NCBI GenBank assembly: GCA_033807775.1
Contig: CM066327.1
Span: 92,898,295-92,962,294, forward strand
Reading direction: 5' to 3'
Length of the DNA: 64,000 nucleotides
Source: Saussurea involucrata
Lineage: Eukaryota; Streptophyta; Magnoliopsida; Asterales; Asteraceae
Shown: in pieces, positions 22,753 through 34,702 of the stretch
Position numbering within the stretch: position 1 is the first letter of the stretch
Layout of the letters: each line of letters starts with the position of its first letter
Translations under genes and position numbers: made by a program
Notes under the pieces: model-generated
What the model was told of the DNA's origin: nothing
The model's input: the letters and a program-made list of their open reading frames with translations, nothing else
Databases searched by the model: none

Positions 22753-25574
22753 TTAGGTAAACAAGTGAGGATATCTACTCTTCATATCCTCTTCCGACTC
22801 TAAAGTCACATTAGCACCTCGATGATGTTTCCATTGTACTTTCAACATAACTACTTCCTTATTATTACGTAACTTTCTAAACGATCTTTCCAAAATGGCT
22901 TCTGGTTCTTCCACACAACGACTCTTTTCATCCACTCTTACGTCAGTAAGTGGAATCACATCGACTTCTTGGGCTAAACATTTCCGAAGATAGCAAACAT
23001 GAAAAGTATTGTGGATTCCTTCCAATTCAGGTGGAAGATCCATCTGGTATGCTTGCAATCCAATTCTCTTAGTGATGGTGAAAGGTCCTAGAAAACGAGG
23101 ACTCAACTTCCCACGTTTACCAAACCTTATCACACCTTTCCATGGGGATACTTTAAGCATTACGCGCTCCCCAACTTGGAATTCTTTTGGTCTTCTTTTC
23201 GGATCAGCATAACTCTTTTGTCGATCTTGAGCTGCTTTCATATGCTTCTGAATTTCTTTCACTTTGTCAGTTGTTTGTTGCACCAGTTCCGGACCAGCAA
23301 ACTGCTTTTCTCCGGCTTCTAACCAACACACCGGAGTTCTACATTTTCGTCCATACAAAGCTTCGAAAGGTGCTCTTCCAATACTGGAATGATAACTATT
23401 GTTATATGCAAACTCCACTAAGGGTAAATGCGCATCCCAGTTACCTCCAAAATCTAACACACATGACCTGAGCATATCTTCCAAAGTTTGAATGGTTCTT
23501 TCGCTTTGCCCGTCAGTTTATGGATGGTAAGCAGTGCTCAAATTAACCTTTGTACCCAATTCTTCTTGTAGTGACTGCCAAAACCTCGAGGTAAACCGAC
23601 TATCACGATCCGACACTATAGACACCGGTATACCATGCCTTGACACCACTTCATCAATATATAGTTTCGCCAATTTATCTATTGGAGACGCTTCTTTCAT
23701 AGCCAGAAAATGAGCACTCTTAGTCAATCGATCCACGATTACCCATATAGTGTCGTTACCCTTTTGCGTTCTTGGTAACTTCGTCACAAAATCCATGGTA
23801 ATCTTTTCCCATTTCCATTCCGGAATCTCCAAAGATTGGAAACTTCCGTAAGGCTTTTGATGTTCTGCTTTTACTAATGAACATGTCCTACACTTTTCTA
23901 CTATTTGCGCCACATCCACTTTCATAGATGGCCACCAATAGTGTAACTTCAAATCTATATACATCTTGGTACTCCCAGGGTGTATAGAATACTTAGACTT
24001 ATGGGCGTCTTCGAGAATTAATTCTCGATTTCCTCCCACTTTTGGCACCTAAACACGGCCTTGGAATAGTTTAATTCTACGGCTATCTTCAGTCAGTTGA
24101 ACATATTGCTTGCTCATGACTTCATCTTTCAGATTCTCTTCCAATAAGGCTTTCGCTTGTGCCTCTTTTATCCTTTCAATTAAACTTGATGTTACATCAA
24201 TTCTGGCGTTGGTCACTTTCAAACATCCACTATATTCTTTTCTACTTAAAGCATCAGCTACGACATTTGCTTTACCGGGATGGTAATGCAATTCGTAATC
24301 ATAATCTTTAAGTAATTCTAACCAGCGTCGCTTCCTCATGTTCAACTCTTTCTGATCAAAGACATGTTTCAAGCTCTTGTGATCAGTATAAAGAGTACAC
24401 TTCGTTCCATACAAATAATGTCGCCACAGCTTCAATGCAAATATGACCGCTGCTAATTCCAAATCGTGAATAGGATAATTTTTCTCATGCTCTTTAAGTT
24501 GTCTTGATGCGTAAGCAATCAGTTTGCCTCGTTGCATCAATACACATCCTAGACCCATATTTGACGCGTCGCTATATACAACCAAATCTTCTGTTCCTTC
24601 TGGTAAGGCAAGAATAGGAGCTTCATATAACTTTTGACGTAAAGTTCTGAAAGCCGATTCTTGTTTTTCAGTCCAAACAAACTTCACATTCTTTCGAGTT
24701 AATATAGTCAAAGCAGAAGCAATCTTTAAGAAGTCTTTAATAAACCTTTGGTAGTAACCAGCTAGGCCTTAGAAACTTCTTATTTCAGACGCACTTTTTG
24801 GTGTCTCCCAATTCGTCATTGATTCTATCTTTGCTGGGTCTACTTTGACTCCCTCCGAAGTGATTACATGACCTAGAAATTGTACTTCTTTTAACCAGAA
24901 TTCACATTTCGAGAACTTCGCGTACAGTTTCTCTCTTCTCAATACTTCTAAGACTTCACGAAGATGATGTTCATGATCTACTTCAGTCTTCGAATAAACA
25001 AGTATGTCATCAATGAATACAATGACAAACTTGTCTAAGAATGGTCGACATACTCTGTTCATCAGATCCATGAACACAGCAGGAGCATTTGTCAACCCAA
25101 ATGGCATTACAAGAAATTCATAATGCCCATATCTTGTTCTATACACCGTCTTTGGAATATCTTCATCTCTTACTCGAACTTGATGAGCGGATACTTGTTC
25201 TTAATAGTCACCTTATTCAACTCTCGGTAATCGATGCACATTCTCATAGTGCCATCCTTCTTCTTAACAAATAGAACCGGAGCTCCCCAAGGTGAAGAAC
25301 TCGATCTAACAAAACCTTTATCCAACAACTCCTGAAGTTTAGTCATCATCTCTTTCATTTCGGCCGGCGCTAGGCGATACGGTGCACGAGCTATTGGTGC
25401 CGATCCAGGGATAAGGTCAATATGAAACTCTACCTGTCGTTCAGTCGGTAGGCCTGGAAGATCATCGGGAAATACGTCCGGGAATTCACGTACCACCTTA
25501 ATATCTTTCACTTGTTTCTTTTCTGACTTTACATCTAAAACATACGCTAGATAGGATGAACATCCTTTCATCAA
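22753..25574 (-). pseudogene. Gypsy-3 pol remnant (PR end, RT, RH, INT, chromodomain)
   Basis: On the minus strand, the protease-RT linker and RT start (25574-25170, with SPWGAPVLFVKKKDG and CIDYRELNKV) run up to NKYPL. Roughly 75 bp are then missing, which removes the first RT catalytic motif (the KIDL region) and shifts the frame. RT resumes at about 25190 with RTRYGHYEF, an intact FIDDIL box and VQFLGHV (to 24769). RNase H (24711-24049) has SDAS and VADALSRKE. The integrase zinc region and core (24048-23518), its C-terminal part and a chromodomain (VEEPEAIL...VKVQWKHH, 23484-22753) follow. In-frame stops lie near 24766, 24049 and 23518. The stop at 23518 falls inside the conserved HPQTDGQSE box by a Gln-codon change. 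The order and chromodomain identify a chromovirus. Loss of RT motif A alone would abolish polymerase activity. Confidence 0.92.
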
Positions 25575-25600
25575 GCATTTACGCGCTTTTGCTACAGAAA

Positions 25601-27280
25601 TTAACGGAACTTCCCTTTTTGCTTTTCCCCAAAGATGAGTACATCATCCTTATCGGCCATCGGAATCCGGATTAATTTCTTTGCATAAAGTATCTCTGCC
25701 TGGTTGACCGTCAGCCAGTCCATACCCCCAATCACATCGAATCCTCTAATTTCCATCAACAACAAGTCGATCGGAAATTTCGTTTCTCCTACTGAAATAA
25801 GACAACCCTCAAGTCTTTCGCGAACCAAGACTTGACCCCCGTTAGCTACCTCAACTACTAAGGCATCTTCCAAGGTAGTGACAGGCATAGCTAACTTGAG
25901 AAAGAACGACTTAGACACAAACGACAAATTTGCACCACCGTCAAATAAAATGCGCGCTGGAAAGGAATTAACGAGGAATGTACCCAAAACGACATCTTTC
26001 GATTCTTTGGCCTCATCAGCTGTCATCTGAAATGCCCGACCTGTTGGCTTGGGAACATTTGGTTTCTTACTTTGGTCTCCACCTTTTTTCAACTTTGGGC
26101 AATCTCGACGGAAGTGACCTGGTTGTTTACATTCGTAACACGTAGATCCTTGAACAGGACAGTTGTTCATAATATGCCCACTTTTACCACACTTAAAACA
26201 TTCCAACGCTGTCACCTGACATGGTCTATAGTGCTTACTCCTACACTTCGGGCACCAATTCAGTTCACGTCGCGATTCATAACGAACACTTTTACCAGAT
26301 GTTTTTGATTTCTGAGAAAACTCTGACCGGCCCTCCCATTTTCGTTTCTCTCCTACTCGAGTCTTTTCTTCCTTGTCTTTAGCATAGACTTCCTCCATGA
26401 CTTTAGCTTCCTCAATTGTCTCCATTAGCGTTGCAGTTTTAGCATTTCGTACACGGGACATCATGTCCGCTGGCAAACCCTTCAAATACGCTATAATCTT
26501 TTCTTTCTCAGTCGGAGCCACATGCCCCACTAAGTTTAACTTCTCCATGAAGGATTCGGTATACTTCCTAACAGTTTAAGCACCTTTCTTAAGAGTCCGA
26601 AACTCTTCTTCAATCCTATCCATCTCGTTTTCATTGCAGTATTCTTCTAGAATCTTTTTCTTGAATGACTCCCAAGTCATAGCAGTCAAGACTGGAGCAG
26701 TGATTGTAGCCGTCACTACATTCCACCAAGTCAACGCGTTACCTCTTAACATTTGAGACGCAAATCTGACCTTTGACTTCTCATCACATTCACAAGCTCT
26801 GAAAACTTGTTCCATTTCTCGTAACCAATTCATGCAGGCTACTGGATTATCTGCTCCGATGAACTCTGGCGGTTTACAGCTTAAAAACGTTTTATATGAG
26901 CAAACACTTTCCACCCTCATTTATGCCTCTATCATAGGGTTACGAATGGGATTTATTACTCCAGTATCAGTCTCCGTTCGACATAATTCCGCACTTCGGT
27001 CATTCAGTGCTTTCATAAACATTTTGGCTTGTTTTTCCATTGCTGTATTCATCATTCTTGTCATGTTTTCCATCATACGAGACTCCATTGTTGATTCCGG
27101 CATTTCCAGATTAGAAGTACCAGTACTCGTTCTATTCGTTTGACTTTCCAATCCACCTATTAGAGGTGGCCTCGGCGGACTTTCATGAGTTCCGCCTATT
27201 TCCGGTTGTCCCTCCAACCCCCAATCAGTCACTGCTCTGTCCACTGAAGAATTAGAGGATCTCGGTGGCGTATTCACCAT
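25601..27280 (-). pseudogene. Gypsy-3 gag and protease remnant
   Basis: The minus-strand frame probably starts at the Met codon 27278-27280 (MVNTPPRSSN), similar to the MVNTRNR start of Gypsy-2. The capsid domain follows (CKPPEFIG, MNWLREMEQVFRACEC, LTWWN), with in-frame stops at 26921 and 26576. Two zinc knuckles come next: CFKCGKSGHIMNNC and CYECKQPGHFRRDC, with a preceding CPKC...H...C half-knuckle. The protease (about 25990-25640) has LFDGGANLSF where DSG is expected, so the active-site Ser is changed to Gly, besides the conserved IGGMDWL. A frame change near 25600-25575 separates it from pol. Apart from two nonsense codons gag is well kept. Confidence 0.9.
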
Positions 27281-27631
27281 CGTTCTGATAAAACACAAAG
27301 AAATAACCATAAGAAATGGTTACACATATCTAGACATACGAAATGTACTTTACCGATCATTAATCACTGTAACAATTTAGAAATAAGCATGCTTGCGTAA
27401 CAATATATTCATAATAGCAGTAGCTAATTGAAATTGTGAATATACTATACATGAGAATCCTCATTACCATCGTTACAGTACTAATTTCACGTATTTCCGT
27501 TGACTCTAAGACTATCCCGTCTTAGTACTTCTTCCCATATCTCACGAATCATAACTTAATTCATCTCAGCTTAAGTCTAGGTATATCACTATCATACCTA
27601 GTTCACTTAAACTAGTGCTCTGATACCATAT
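27281..27631 (-). other. Gypsy-3 leader and primer binding site
   Basis: 350 bp between the 5' LTR and gag. The primer site TGGTATCAGAGC is read on the minus strand at 27617-27628, three bases from the LTR. Nothing else is recognised. Confidence 0.85.
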
Positions 27632-29549
27632 TGTAACACCCTAAAATCAGGGTTAATTTAAACCTCAAATTTATAACAAGATTTAATCGTGAACCTTTTA
27701 AACTTTATACATAAGCAGAGATTTAACCTTGAGGGTCATATTTACACATATAGAATTCTTCAAATAACCTATTAATCTAATCATTTCACTATAATCAGAT
27801 TTACTAGGTTATCTAAGCAATCTATCAAAAACCTCAGTGTTCATTTACTTCTCCGCTAATCCAAAAGCTCTCGTCCCACATCCCTTTATTTTCCCGAGCT
27901 AGTACCTGGTAAGAAAATATCATTTGAAACGATTAGGCTAACGCCTAGTGAGAACATTCAGTTTCAAAATAATACTTTTAAAAATCAATGTAAACAATGC
28001 ATAACAAACCTAGTTTACCTTTTTTTTCTTACCACACGCGTAAACATCTTTCAATGACGGGGTTATACCCGATTCCATGAATATGACCGACACCAAGTCA
28101 GTCATTTTACCATGCCCCTGAGCCCACACTACGAATCTCCACGGATTCTAGATTAATGCTCATATCCAAGAAATCACAATTACACATGCCAATTTCTTGG
28201 AAAGGAAGTAGAGATTACAATTACACATGCCAATCCCTTCTCTTCCTTAGAAATCGGGAATTACGATTAATCCACGCCTATTCCATGTGTTCATAACAAC
28301 TAGTGCCTATGGATCCATTACACTTATTTGTACTCGTGCAGGTTGTTGCTTCATATAATTCATTTTCAAATAACGTTAATGAATTTAAGCAAAACCATCA
28401 ATTTAAGATAATCAATTTTACTTCATAAAAATCATTCTTCCAAAATCCATCAAAACAGTTCATTATTAAAAATGCACCTTGCCATAATTTAAAAACGTTA
28501 TAAAAGGTAAGGTAAGAATGAACTCACTTGATAGTAGTCGCGTCACTCTTACTTAACTTTCTTAATGTTGTAAAGGATTCTGTCACCAACTTCACAAAGA
28601 TCCGAAATACCCAAATACATATTGTACTGGTATTAATATATTGTACAGGACCCTTTAAAGACTAAGAATTCTAAATATCCAAAATTCACCACTCTTATCG
28701 CGACCCTCTAATTGCAACAACCCTTGTCGCAACCTTCTAATTGCGACACAGTACTTATCGCAACCCACTGTTGCGATAACCCCTTCTTGTCGCAACCAAC
28801 TGTTGCGACATGCATCTTATCGCAACTAACTGTTGCGATACAACCAACCTTGTCGCAACCCAAGGTTGCGACATTCATAACTATTGCAATTATTTATAAG
28901 TATCGCAACCAACTGTTGCGACGTTCATAACTGTCTCAACTCACTGAAATCATAATTAACCCAGAATTCTATACTTTTAAGCCATAATAATTTCTACAAA
29001 AGTGCAGATATGCTTAACACCATTAACAGAAACTATCCATAAACTCAGATTTCTCAAAACATCCAAAAATCATCAAAACCCAATTTCTAAACCATTATAA
29101 AGCTTTAACTATATGAAAGGTAGAATTTAAGCAAGAGATATACCTTTGATTCCTCAGATTATCTCTTAACTTCCAGCTACAATCTGCTTTTCTCCTTTGT
29201 CTTTCTCGACTCTTTCTCTCTCTCTCTTTGTTCACCGTACACACACACACACATAAAACATAAAAAGGGAAGTAAAAATATCTTTTATCCCCTTAATAAA
29301 CAAGAGGCGGTGGTGTTGGTGTGACTTTCACCACATGCCCAATTTGACCCTCACACTTTCATCTATTGACAAGTTTAACCCTTCCACTTAAATATTAAAA
29401 TTAAAGTTTACCCCTTAACTTATAACTCCAATAAAACAATTAACGAAACTTAATCGGGGATAAACTCTAAAATTAATCTTTAACATAATAAATCATAAAT
29501 TTATCAATAAACCCATCTTAATACTTTATGCAAAAATCGAGGTGTTACA
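27632..29549 (-). repeat. Gypsy-3 5' LTR
   Basis: 1918 bp, tgtaacacc...gtgttaca, followed by target duplication tggac. It contains the second copy of the hairpin array (28697-28922). Confidence 0.94.
28697..28922. repeat. TCGCAAC...GTTGCGA hairpin array, Gypsy-3 5' LTR
   Basis: The same succession of 22-24 bp palindromes as at 21857. A few arms are mutated (for example attgcaatt near 28884), so decay is beginning, but five or more hairpins remain perfect. Confidence 0.85.
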
Positions 29550-30390
29550 TGGACTATATGAGAGTCATGGTTTAGTAATTTGAATGTAATGGATCCATAG
29601 GCACTAGAGTCGTTATTCACGATGTGGAACGCTAGTTTTCCACATCGTAGCACGGAATAGACATCGGGATTCATGATAAGTAAGATGTGGGCCTATATGG
29701 TCAGGCATCGTCTCATGAGCAATAAGGTGTAATTCTAATGTGCTTGTTTGTTGTGGATTTGGGGGACCCAATGTATAGACCTAGAGCGGTTCAAATTGGG
29801 GACTCGCAAGCAATAGACTCTATGGGGTTGGGCTTGTTTCTAAACTTATCATTATGTGTTTGATATTACTAATGGTAATGTAGCTAACTTGTCTCATGTC
29901 ATCGCTTTTGGCTAACGGGCTTTCCCCGTCAACATTTGAGGTATTTGTATCTAATGGTTTCCACCTAAGGGTTATTCCATGTTCTTATATCGTTACCTCA
30001 ATTCGATTCCATTATTACTTGTTAAGTCCTTACTCTTATTTAGGGTTTATCCTAACACTTCTTCTCTTGGGTGTGTTGATCAGGACATTCAAGTGGTGGG
30101 GCTCCTTGGGTTTGAGCGAAGAGTCGTGACAAGTGATAGCATTTTTGGAAGTACATAGAGGCATACATGTTAGACCTTGGGAACAATTTTTGGAAGTGAT
30201 TCGACAACACCCGAATATAATCTAAGTCTTGTTAGTTTAGATTATTTGGTTGTTGGATGTTATTTCGCTCAATTCTCTTTAATGTAAATGCCATTCTTTA
30301 TTCCCCTTTGTTAGGTGATTCGTCTATGATAGCCGTATATTTTCCGTATCACCACAGTTTTTAATTTTACCCAGTTTTTAGGGTGTTACA

Positions 30391-30742
30391 AGTAGGTATC
30401 AGAGCAGTAGTTTAAGTGAACTAGGTGTGTCATTAAGATGCCTAGACTTAATCTGGAAAGATTAAGTATTGATTAGTGAGCTTTGGGTAGAACTCCTAAG
30501 ATAGGATGGTCTTAGAGTCGACGGAAGTACATAAGTTGAAAGTTGGGACCGTGGTAACGAGAATTCTTATGCAAAGTGTTTTCATAATCTCAATTAGCTA
30601 CTGCTATTATGAATATATTGATGCGTGAGTATGCTTAGATTACTGTTGTTATGATGATTGATGCATGTTATAGTACGTTTCCCTACGTTGAAATTCTTAT
30701 AGCCTATTTCTCACCCCATTCTCGAATGTGTGACAGACTTCA
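30391..30742 (+). other. Gypsy-2a leader with decayed primer site
   Basis: A primer-site variant TAGGTATCAGAGC (30393-30405) follows the first LTR; the second copy at 34353 keeps TTGGTATCAGAGC. About 340 bp of untranslated leader precede the gag ATG. Confidence 0.8.
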
Positions 30743-30967
30743 ATGGTTAACACTCGCAATAGACCGGATGGTCATGATGCCACGACATCTACATCTGATC
30801 AACCAAGGGTGACAACGACAACAAGACCTCCGCTGGTTGACACCATATTAGGAGGAGGAACTGAGCATATCCCTCACCATGATCTGGAAACGTCTGACCC
30901 TGTGATGGAAGAGGTAACAGCCGAGACGCAAATGATGGACCGAATGATGAAGCCCATGAATAAACCC
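30743..30967 (+). pseudogene. Gypsy-2a gag N-terminal fragment
   Basis: ATG at 30743 opens a frame (MVNTRNRPDGHD...) matching the gag start of copy 2b at 34703. It runs through PHHDLETSDPVMEEV and MMDRMMKPMNK to a stop at the scar near 30967. Only about 75 residues of the N-terminal, probably disordered, part of Gag remain. The capsid, zinc knuckles, protease, RT and RNase H of this copy are absent. Confidence 0.85.
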
Positions 30968-31050
30968 TAAATAAGAGTAAGGACTTAACAAGTAATGATG
31001 GACCGAATGATGAAGCCCATGAATAAACCCGCAAATGATGGACCGAATGA
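30962..31050 (+). other. Deletion scar with inverted and repeated filler
   Basis: 30962-30996 is an exact reverse complement of 30014-30048 in the LTR 0.9 kb upstream. It is flanked by duplicate copies of the gag segment aatgatggaccgaatga... (30931-30967 and 30994-31030), with a third partial copy at 31034-31050. The sequence then jumps to integrase. About 3 kb relative to copy 2b are missing. This is the pattern left by repeated template switching during break repair or replication. Confidence 0.85.
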
Positions 31051-32380
31051 GGATAGCCGTGGAGTCAAACTATTCAACGGTTGCGTGTGGGTGCCCAAGA
31101 TCGGAGGGAATCGAGAGCTACTCATGGATGAGGCTCATAAGTCCAAGTACTCCATACATCCCGAAAGTATCAAGATGTACCAGGACTTGAAGTTACATTA
31201 TTGGTGGCCAGTCATGAAATTGGACGTGGCACATTATGTAGAGCGGTGTGTGACTTGCTCGCAAGTGAAGGCTCAACATCAACTACCTTATGGCAGTTTA
31301 CGACCTTAGGAAATTCTTTAGTGGAAATGGGAGAAAATCACGATGGACTTCGTGACCAAGTTGCCGAAGACTCTGAAAGGTCACGACACCATTTGGGTAA
31401 TAGTGGACCGGTTGACGAAAAGCACACATTTCCTAGCAATGCGGGAAACCTTACCGATGGACAAATTAGCAAATCTATTCATTGACGAAGTGGTCTTGAG
31501 GCATGGTGTGCCCGTGTCCATAGTCTCCGATCGAGAGTGTCGGTTCACCTCGAGGTTTTGGCATGCTTTACAAGAGGAACTTGGTACGAGGGTGAATTTG
31601 AGCACGACATCTCACCCACAAACGGGTGGGCAGAGTGAAAGAACCATTCAAACATTGGAGGACATGTTGAGGTCGTATGGAATCGATTTTGGAGGCAATT
31701 GGGATACTCATCTACCATTGGTGGAGTTTGCTTACAATAACAGTTATAACTCTAGCATGAAGGCGGCGCCATTTGAGGCCTTGTATGGGAGAAAGTGTAG
31801 GACTCCCACGTGTTGGCTTGAGGCGGGGGAAAAGCAATTTGCCGGACCAGAAATCGTTCAAGAGATGGCTGATAAAGTCCAAATCATTAGAGAACGTTTG
31901 AAAGCGGCTCAGGATCGACAAAAGAGCTACGCCAACAAGAAGAGAAGACCGGTAGAACTTCATGTGGGAGAACGAGTGATGTTGAAAGTATCGCCTTGGA
32001 AAGGGTTGATTCGTTTTGGGAAACGAGGTAAGTTGAGTCCCCGCTTCCTTGGGCTATTCACTATTTTGGAGCGTGTTGGATCACAAACCTACAAGTTAGA
32101 TTTACCATCGGAGATGGATGGAATCAACCCAACCTTTCATGTATGTTATTTACGGAAGTGCCTAGCGAAAGAAGAAAGTGTGATACCATTGTCGAAAATC
32201 CGAGTAGACGACAACCGTTGTACCGAAGGGTCCGGAGCCATTTTGGAGATAACAACTAAGGAACTCCGACATAAGGAAGTGGTCACGGTCAAAGTGCAAT
32301 GGAAGCACCATCGGGGTACCAACGTGACTTGGGAAGCGGAAGAGGACATGAAATGCCAGTATCCTCGTTTGTTTGCATAG
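31051..32380 (+). pseudogene. Gypsy-2a integrase and chromodomain
   Basis: Begins within the RNase H/integrase linker (GVKLFNG). The zinc-binding region (H...H...CVTCSQVK) follows, then a stop at 31307-31309. A 345-codon open frame from 31343 gives the integrase core with MDFVTK, VSDRECRF and GGQSERTIQ, so the three acidic residues of the D-D-E triad are kept. The C-terminal DNA-binding region (LKVSPWKGLIRFGKRGKLSPRF) and a chromodomain (KVQWKHHRGTNVTWE) end at a TAG at 32378-32380. It is the best preserved integrase of the window. It lacks a working upstream frame because of the 3-kb deletion. Confidence 0.92.
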
Positions 32381-32411
32381 CTTAAGATTTCGAGGACGAA
32401 ATCTTTTCCAA

Positions 32412-32423
32412 TTTAGGGAGGAT
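32412..32423 (+). other. Gypsy-2a polypurine tract
   Basis: ttagggaggat directly before the shared LTR, preceded by gatttcgaggacgaaatc, the motif usually seen beside the tract in plant chromoviruses. Confidence 0.8.
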
Positions 32424-34350
32424 TGTAACACCCCGATGTTTAGAGGTAAGCTTATCAACTATTTGTCATTTGTTACATTCCGATTTTCGGGCTTCGGTTG
32501 TCCTTTCTTAAAATTTAGATGTCTAGTGAACTATGGCGTTGTTTGGAACTATTTACTTTTATCTTTTACGCTGCTAAATTCCATGTCTTGCGCATCGGGT
32601 CAATTTTGGTTTTTGGGCAAAAGTTTTTGGAAGTTGGGTTGGCGGACGTCCGCTTGAGACAGCCAGACGTCCGTGTGGTGCGGAAGTCCGCATTGCATCC
32701 GCGGAAGCAACAGGAACTTTGGCTTAAATTCAAGAAATCTGAGGGAAGGACGTTCGCTTGGAACCAGTCGGACATCCGCTTGGCGTCTGACAAAAGTTCT
32801 CACCTTTTCTTCCAAATTTCACCCTTCTCTCTCTCACTTTACCGAATCGAGCTACACTCATTTCCTCTCCATTTTTGGGCGATTTCCTCTCCAACTAAGG
32901 TAAACTCTTGCCTTCTTCGTCTCTCTTCATTTATGGCAAGATCTTAGAGATTTATGGCCATTAAATGCCTTGTTCTTAGGTGTTATCCATCTCTAAGTGT
33001 CCTCTAGCAAGTGGTGGTCAAGAATCAAGGGTCTCCATTTCTAGGGTTTCCATCTTTTTCAACTCAAGGTGAGTTCATCTCCTACTCTCAACTCACATGC
33101 ATATATATAATGGGATTTTAACATCTCAACATCTTCTTATTCCATTTTCATGATTATCACATTTTGACCTAGAAATGGGTTTTGAGAAATTTAGGGTTTT
33201 ATTGGGTAAAATGATTTGTAAAGGTAAAATGTATGATGTTCCTTGGTTTACTTAGGACTATTGTCTTTGATTTACAATTTTACCACATAAAACAACTTTG
33301 ACCATTTTAGGTCAAAATCTAGGGTTTTGGAATACTTGGGGGTTTTGAAGTAATATTCATGAAAAGGGGTTTTTATGTTGAAATGAGGTTCAAAACTTAA
33401 CTTGTAAATTATGGTGTTCTATAACCAATTGTGGAAGTCTCATGTTGGCATTTCAGAATAGAGAAGTATATTTCAATGTTACCATTAAGCTTAATCTTAT
33501 AATGTTATTATTGTTGGACTATATGAAAGTCATGGTTTAGTAATTTGAGTGTAATGGATCCATAGGCACTAGAGTCGTTACTCACGATGTGGAACACTAG
33601 TTTTCCACATCGTAGCATGGAATAGACATCAGGATTCATGATAAGTAAGATGTGAGCCTATATGGTCGGGCATTGTCTCATGAGCAATAAGGTGTAATTC
33701 TAATGTGTTAGTTTGTTGTGGATTTTGGGTACCCAATGTGTAGACCTAGAGGGGTTGAAATTGGGGACTCACAAGCAATAGACTCTTCGGGGTTGTGCTT
33801 GTTTCTAAACTTATCATTATGTGTTTGATATTACTAATGGTAATGTAGCTAACTTGTCTCATGTCATCGCTTTTGGCTAACGGGCTTTCCCCGTCAACAC
33901 TTGAGGTATTTGTATCTAATGGTTTCCACCTAAGGGTTTTTCCATGTTCTTATATCGTTACCTTAATTTGATTCCAATATTACTTGGTAAGTCCTTACTC
34001 TTATTTGGGGTTTATCCTAACACTTCTTCTCTTGGGTGTGTTGATCAGGACTTTCAAGTGGTGGGTCTCCTCGGGTTTGAGCAAAGAGTCGTGACAAGTG
34101 ATAGCATTTTTTGAAGTACATAGAGGCGTACATGTTAGACCTTGGGAACAATTTTTGGAAACGATTAGACAACACCCGAATATAATCTAAGTCTTGTTAG
34201 TTTAGATTATTAGGTTGTTGGATGTTATTTCGCTCATTTCTTTGTAATGTAAATGTCATACTTTATTCCCCTTTGTTGGGTGATTCGTCTATGATAGCCG
34301 TATATTTTCCGTATTTTCGCAGAGTTTTACCCAGTTTTTAGGGTGTTACA
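32424..34350 (+). repeat. Gypsy-2 shared central LTR
   Basis: A complete 1927-bp LTR (tgtaacacc...gggtgttaca). It is the 3' LTR of internal region 2a and the 5' LTR of 2b. It provides the uninterrupted reference for the first LTR at both nested insertion points. Confidence 0.93.
32641..32779. repeat. GGACGTCC palindrome cluster, central Gypsy-2 LTR
   Basis: gcggacgtccgc, agacgtccgt, gcggaagtccgc, ggacgttcgc and ggacatccgc within 140 bp: one palindrome core in intact and mutated forms. Its place, 215-355 bp into the LTR, matches that in the other two Gypsy-2 LTRs. Confidence 0.75.
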
Positions 34351-34702
34351 AGTTGGTATCAGAGCAGTAGTTTAAGTGAACTAGGTGTGTCGTTAAAATG
34401 CCTAGACTTAAGCTGGAAAGATTAAGTATTGATTGTTGAGCTTTGCGTAGAACTCCTAAGATATGATGGTCTTAGAGTCGACGGAAGTACATAAGTTGAA
34501 AGTTGTGACCGTGGTAACGAGAATTCTTATGCATAGTGTGTTCATAATCTCAATTAGCTACTGCTATTATGAATATATTAATGTGTCAGTATGCTTATAT
34601 TACTATTGTTATGATGATTGATGCATGTATTAGTATATTTCCCTACGTTTAAATTCTTATAGCCTATTTTTCACCCCATTCTCGAATGTGTGACAGACTT
34701 CA
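34351..34702 (+). other. Gypsy-2b leader with iMet primer site
   Basis: TGGTATCAGAGC at 34354-34365, three bases after the central LTR, then about 340 bp of leader before gag. Confidence 0.9.

Larger units (their letters stand above)
20759..29549 (-). mobile_element. Gypsy-3, Ty3/gypsy chromovirus-type LTR retrotransposon
   Basis: LTRs at 20759-22710 and 27632-29549 (tgtaacacc...gtgttaca) with target duplication tggac (20754-20758 and 29550-29554). The empty site is visible in the shared Gypsy-2 LTR (ttgttggactatatg, near 33515). It reads on the minus strand: primer site 27617-27628, gag, protease, RT, RNase H, integrase, chromodomain, purine tract at 22711. It inserted antiparallel into the first Gypsy-2 LTR, so it is younger than Gypsy-2. 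Total length is 8.8 kb. In-frame stops and an RT deletion make it defective. Confidence 0.96.
19288..30390 (+). repeat. Gypsy-2 first LTR, 5'-truncated, interrupted
   Basis: Matches the shared LTR from its position 32527 onward, so about 103 bp are missing at the start. It is split by a 475-bp foldback element (19544-20018) and by Gypsy-3 (20759-29549), and resumes at 29550 to end agggtgttaca at 30390. The remaining LTR sequence sums to roughly 1.83 kb, agreeing with the full-length shared LTR (1927 bp). It carries ggacgtccg palindromes at 19391-19540. Confidence 0.9.
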
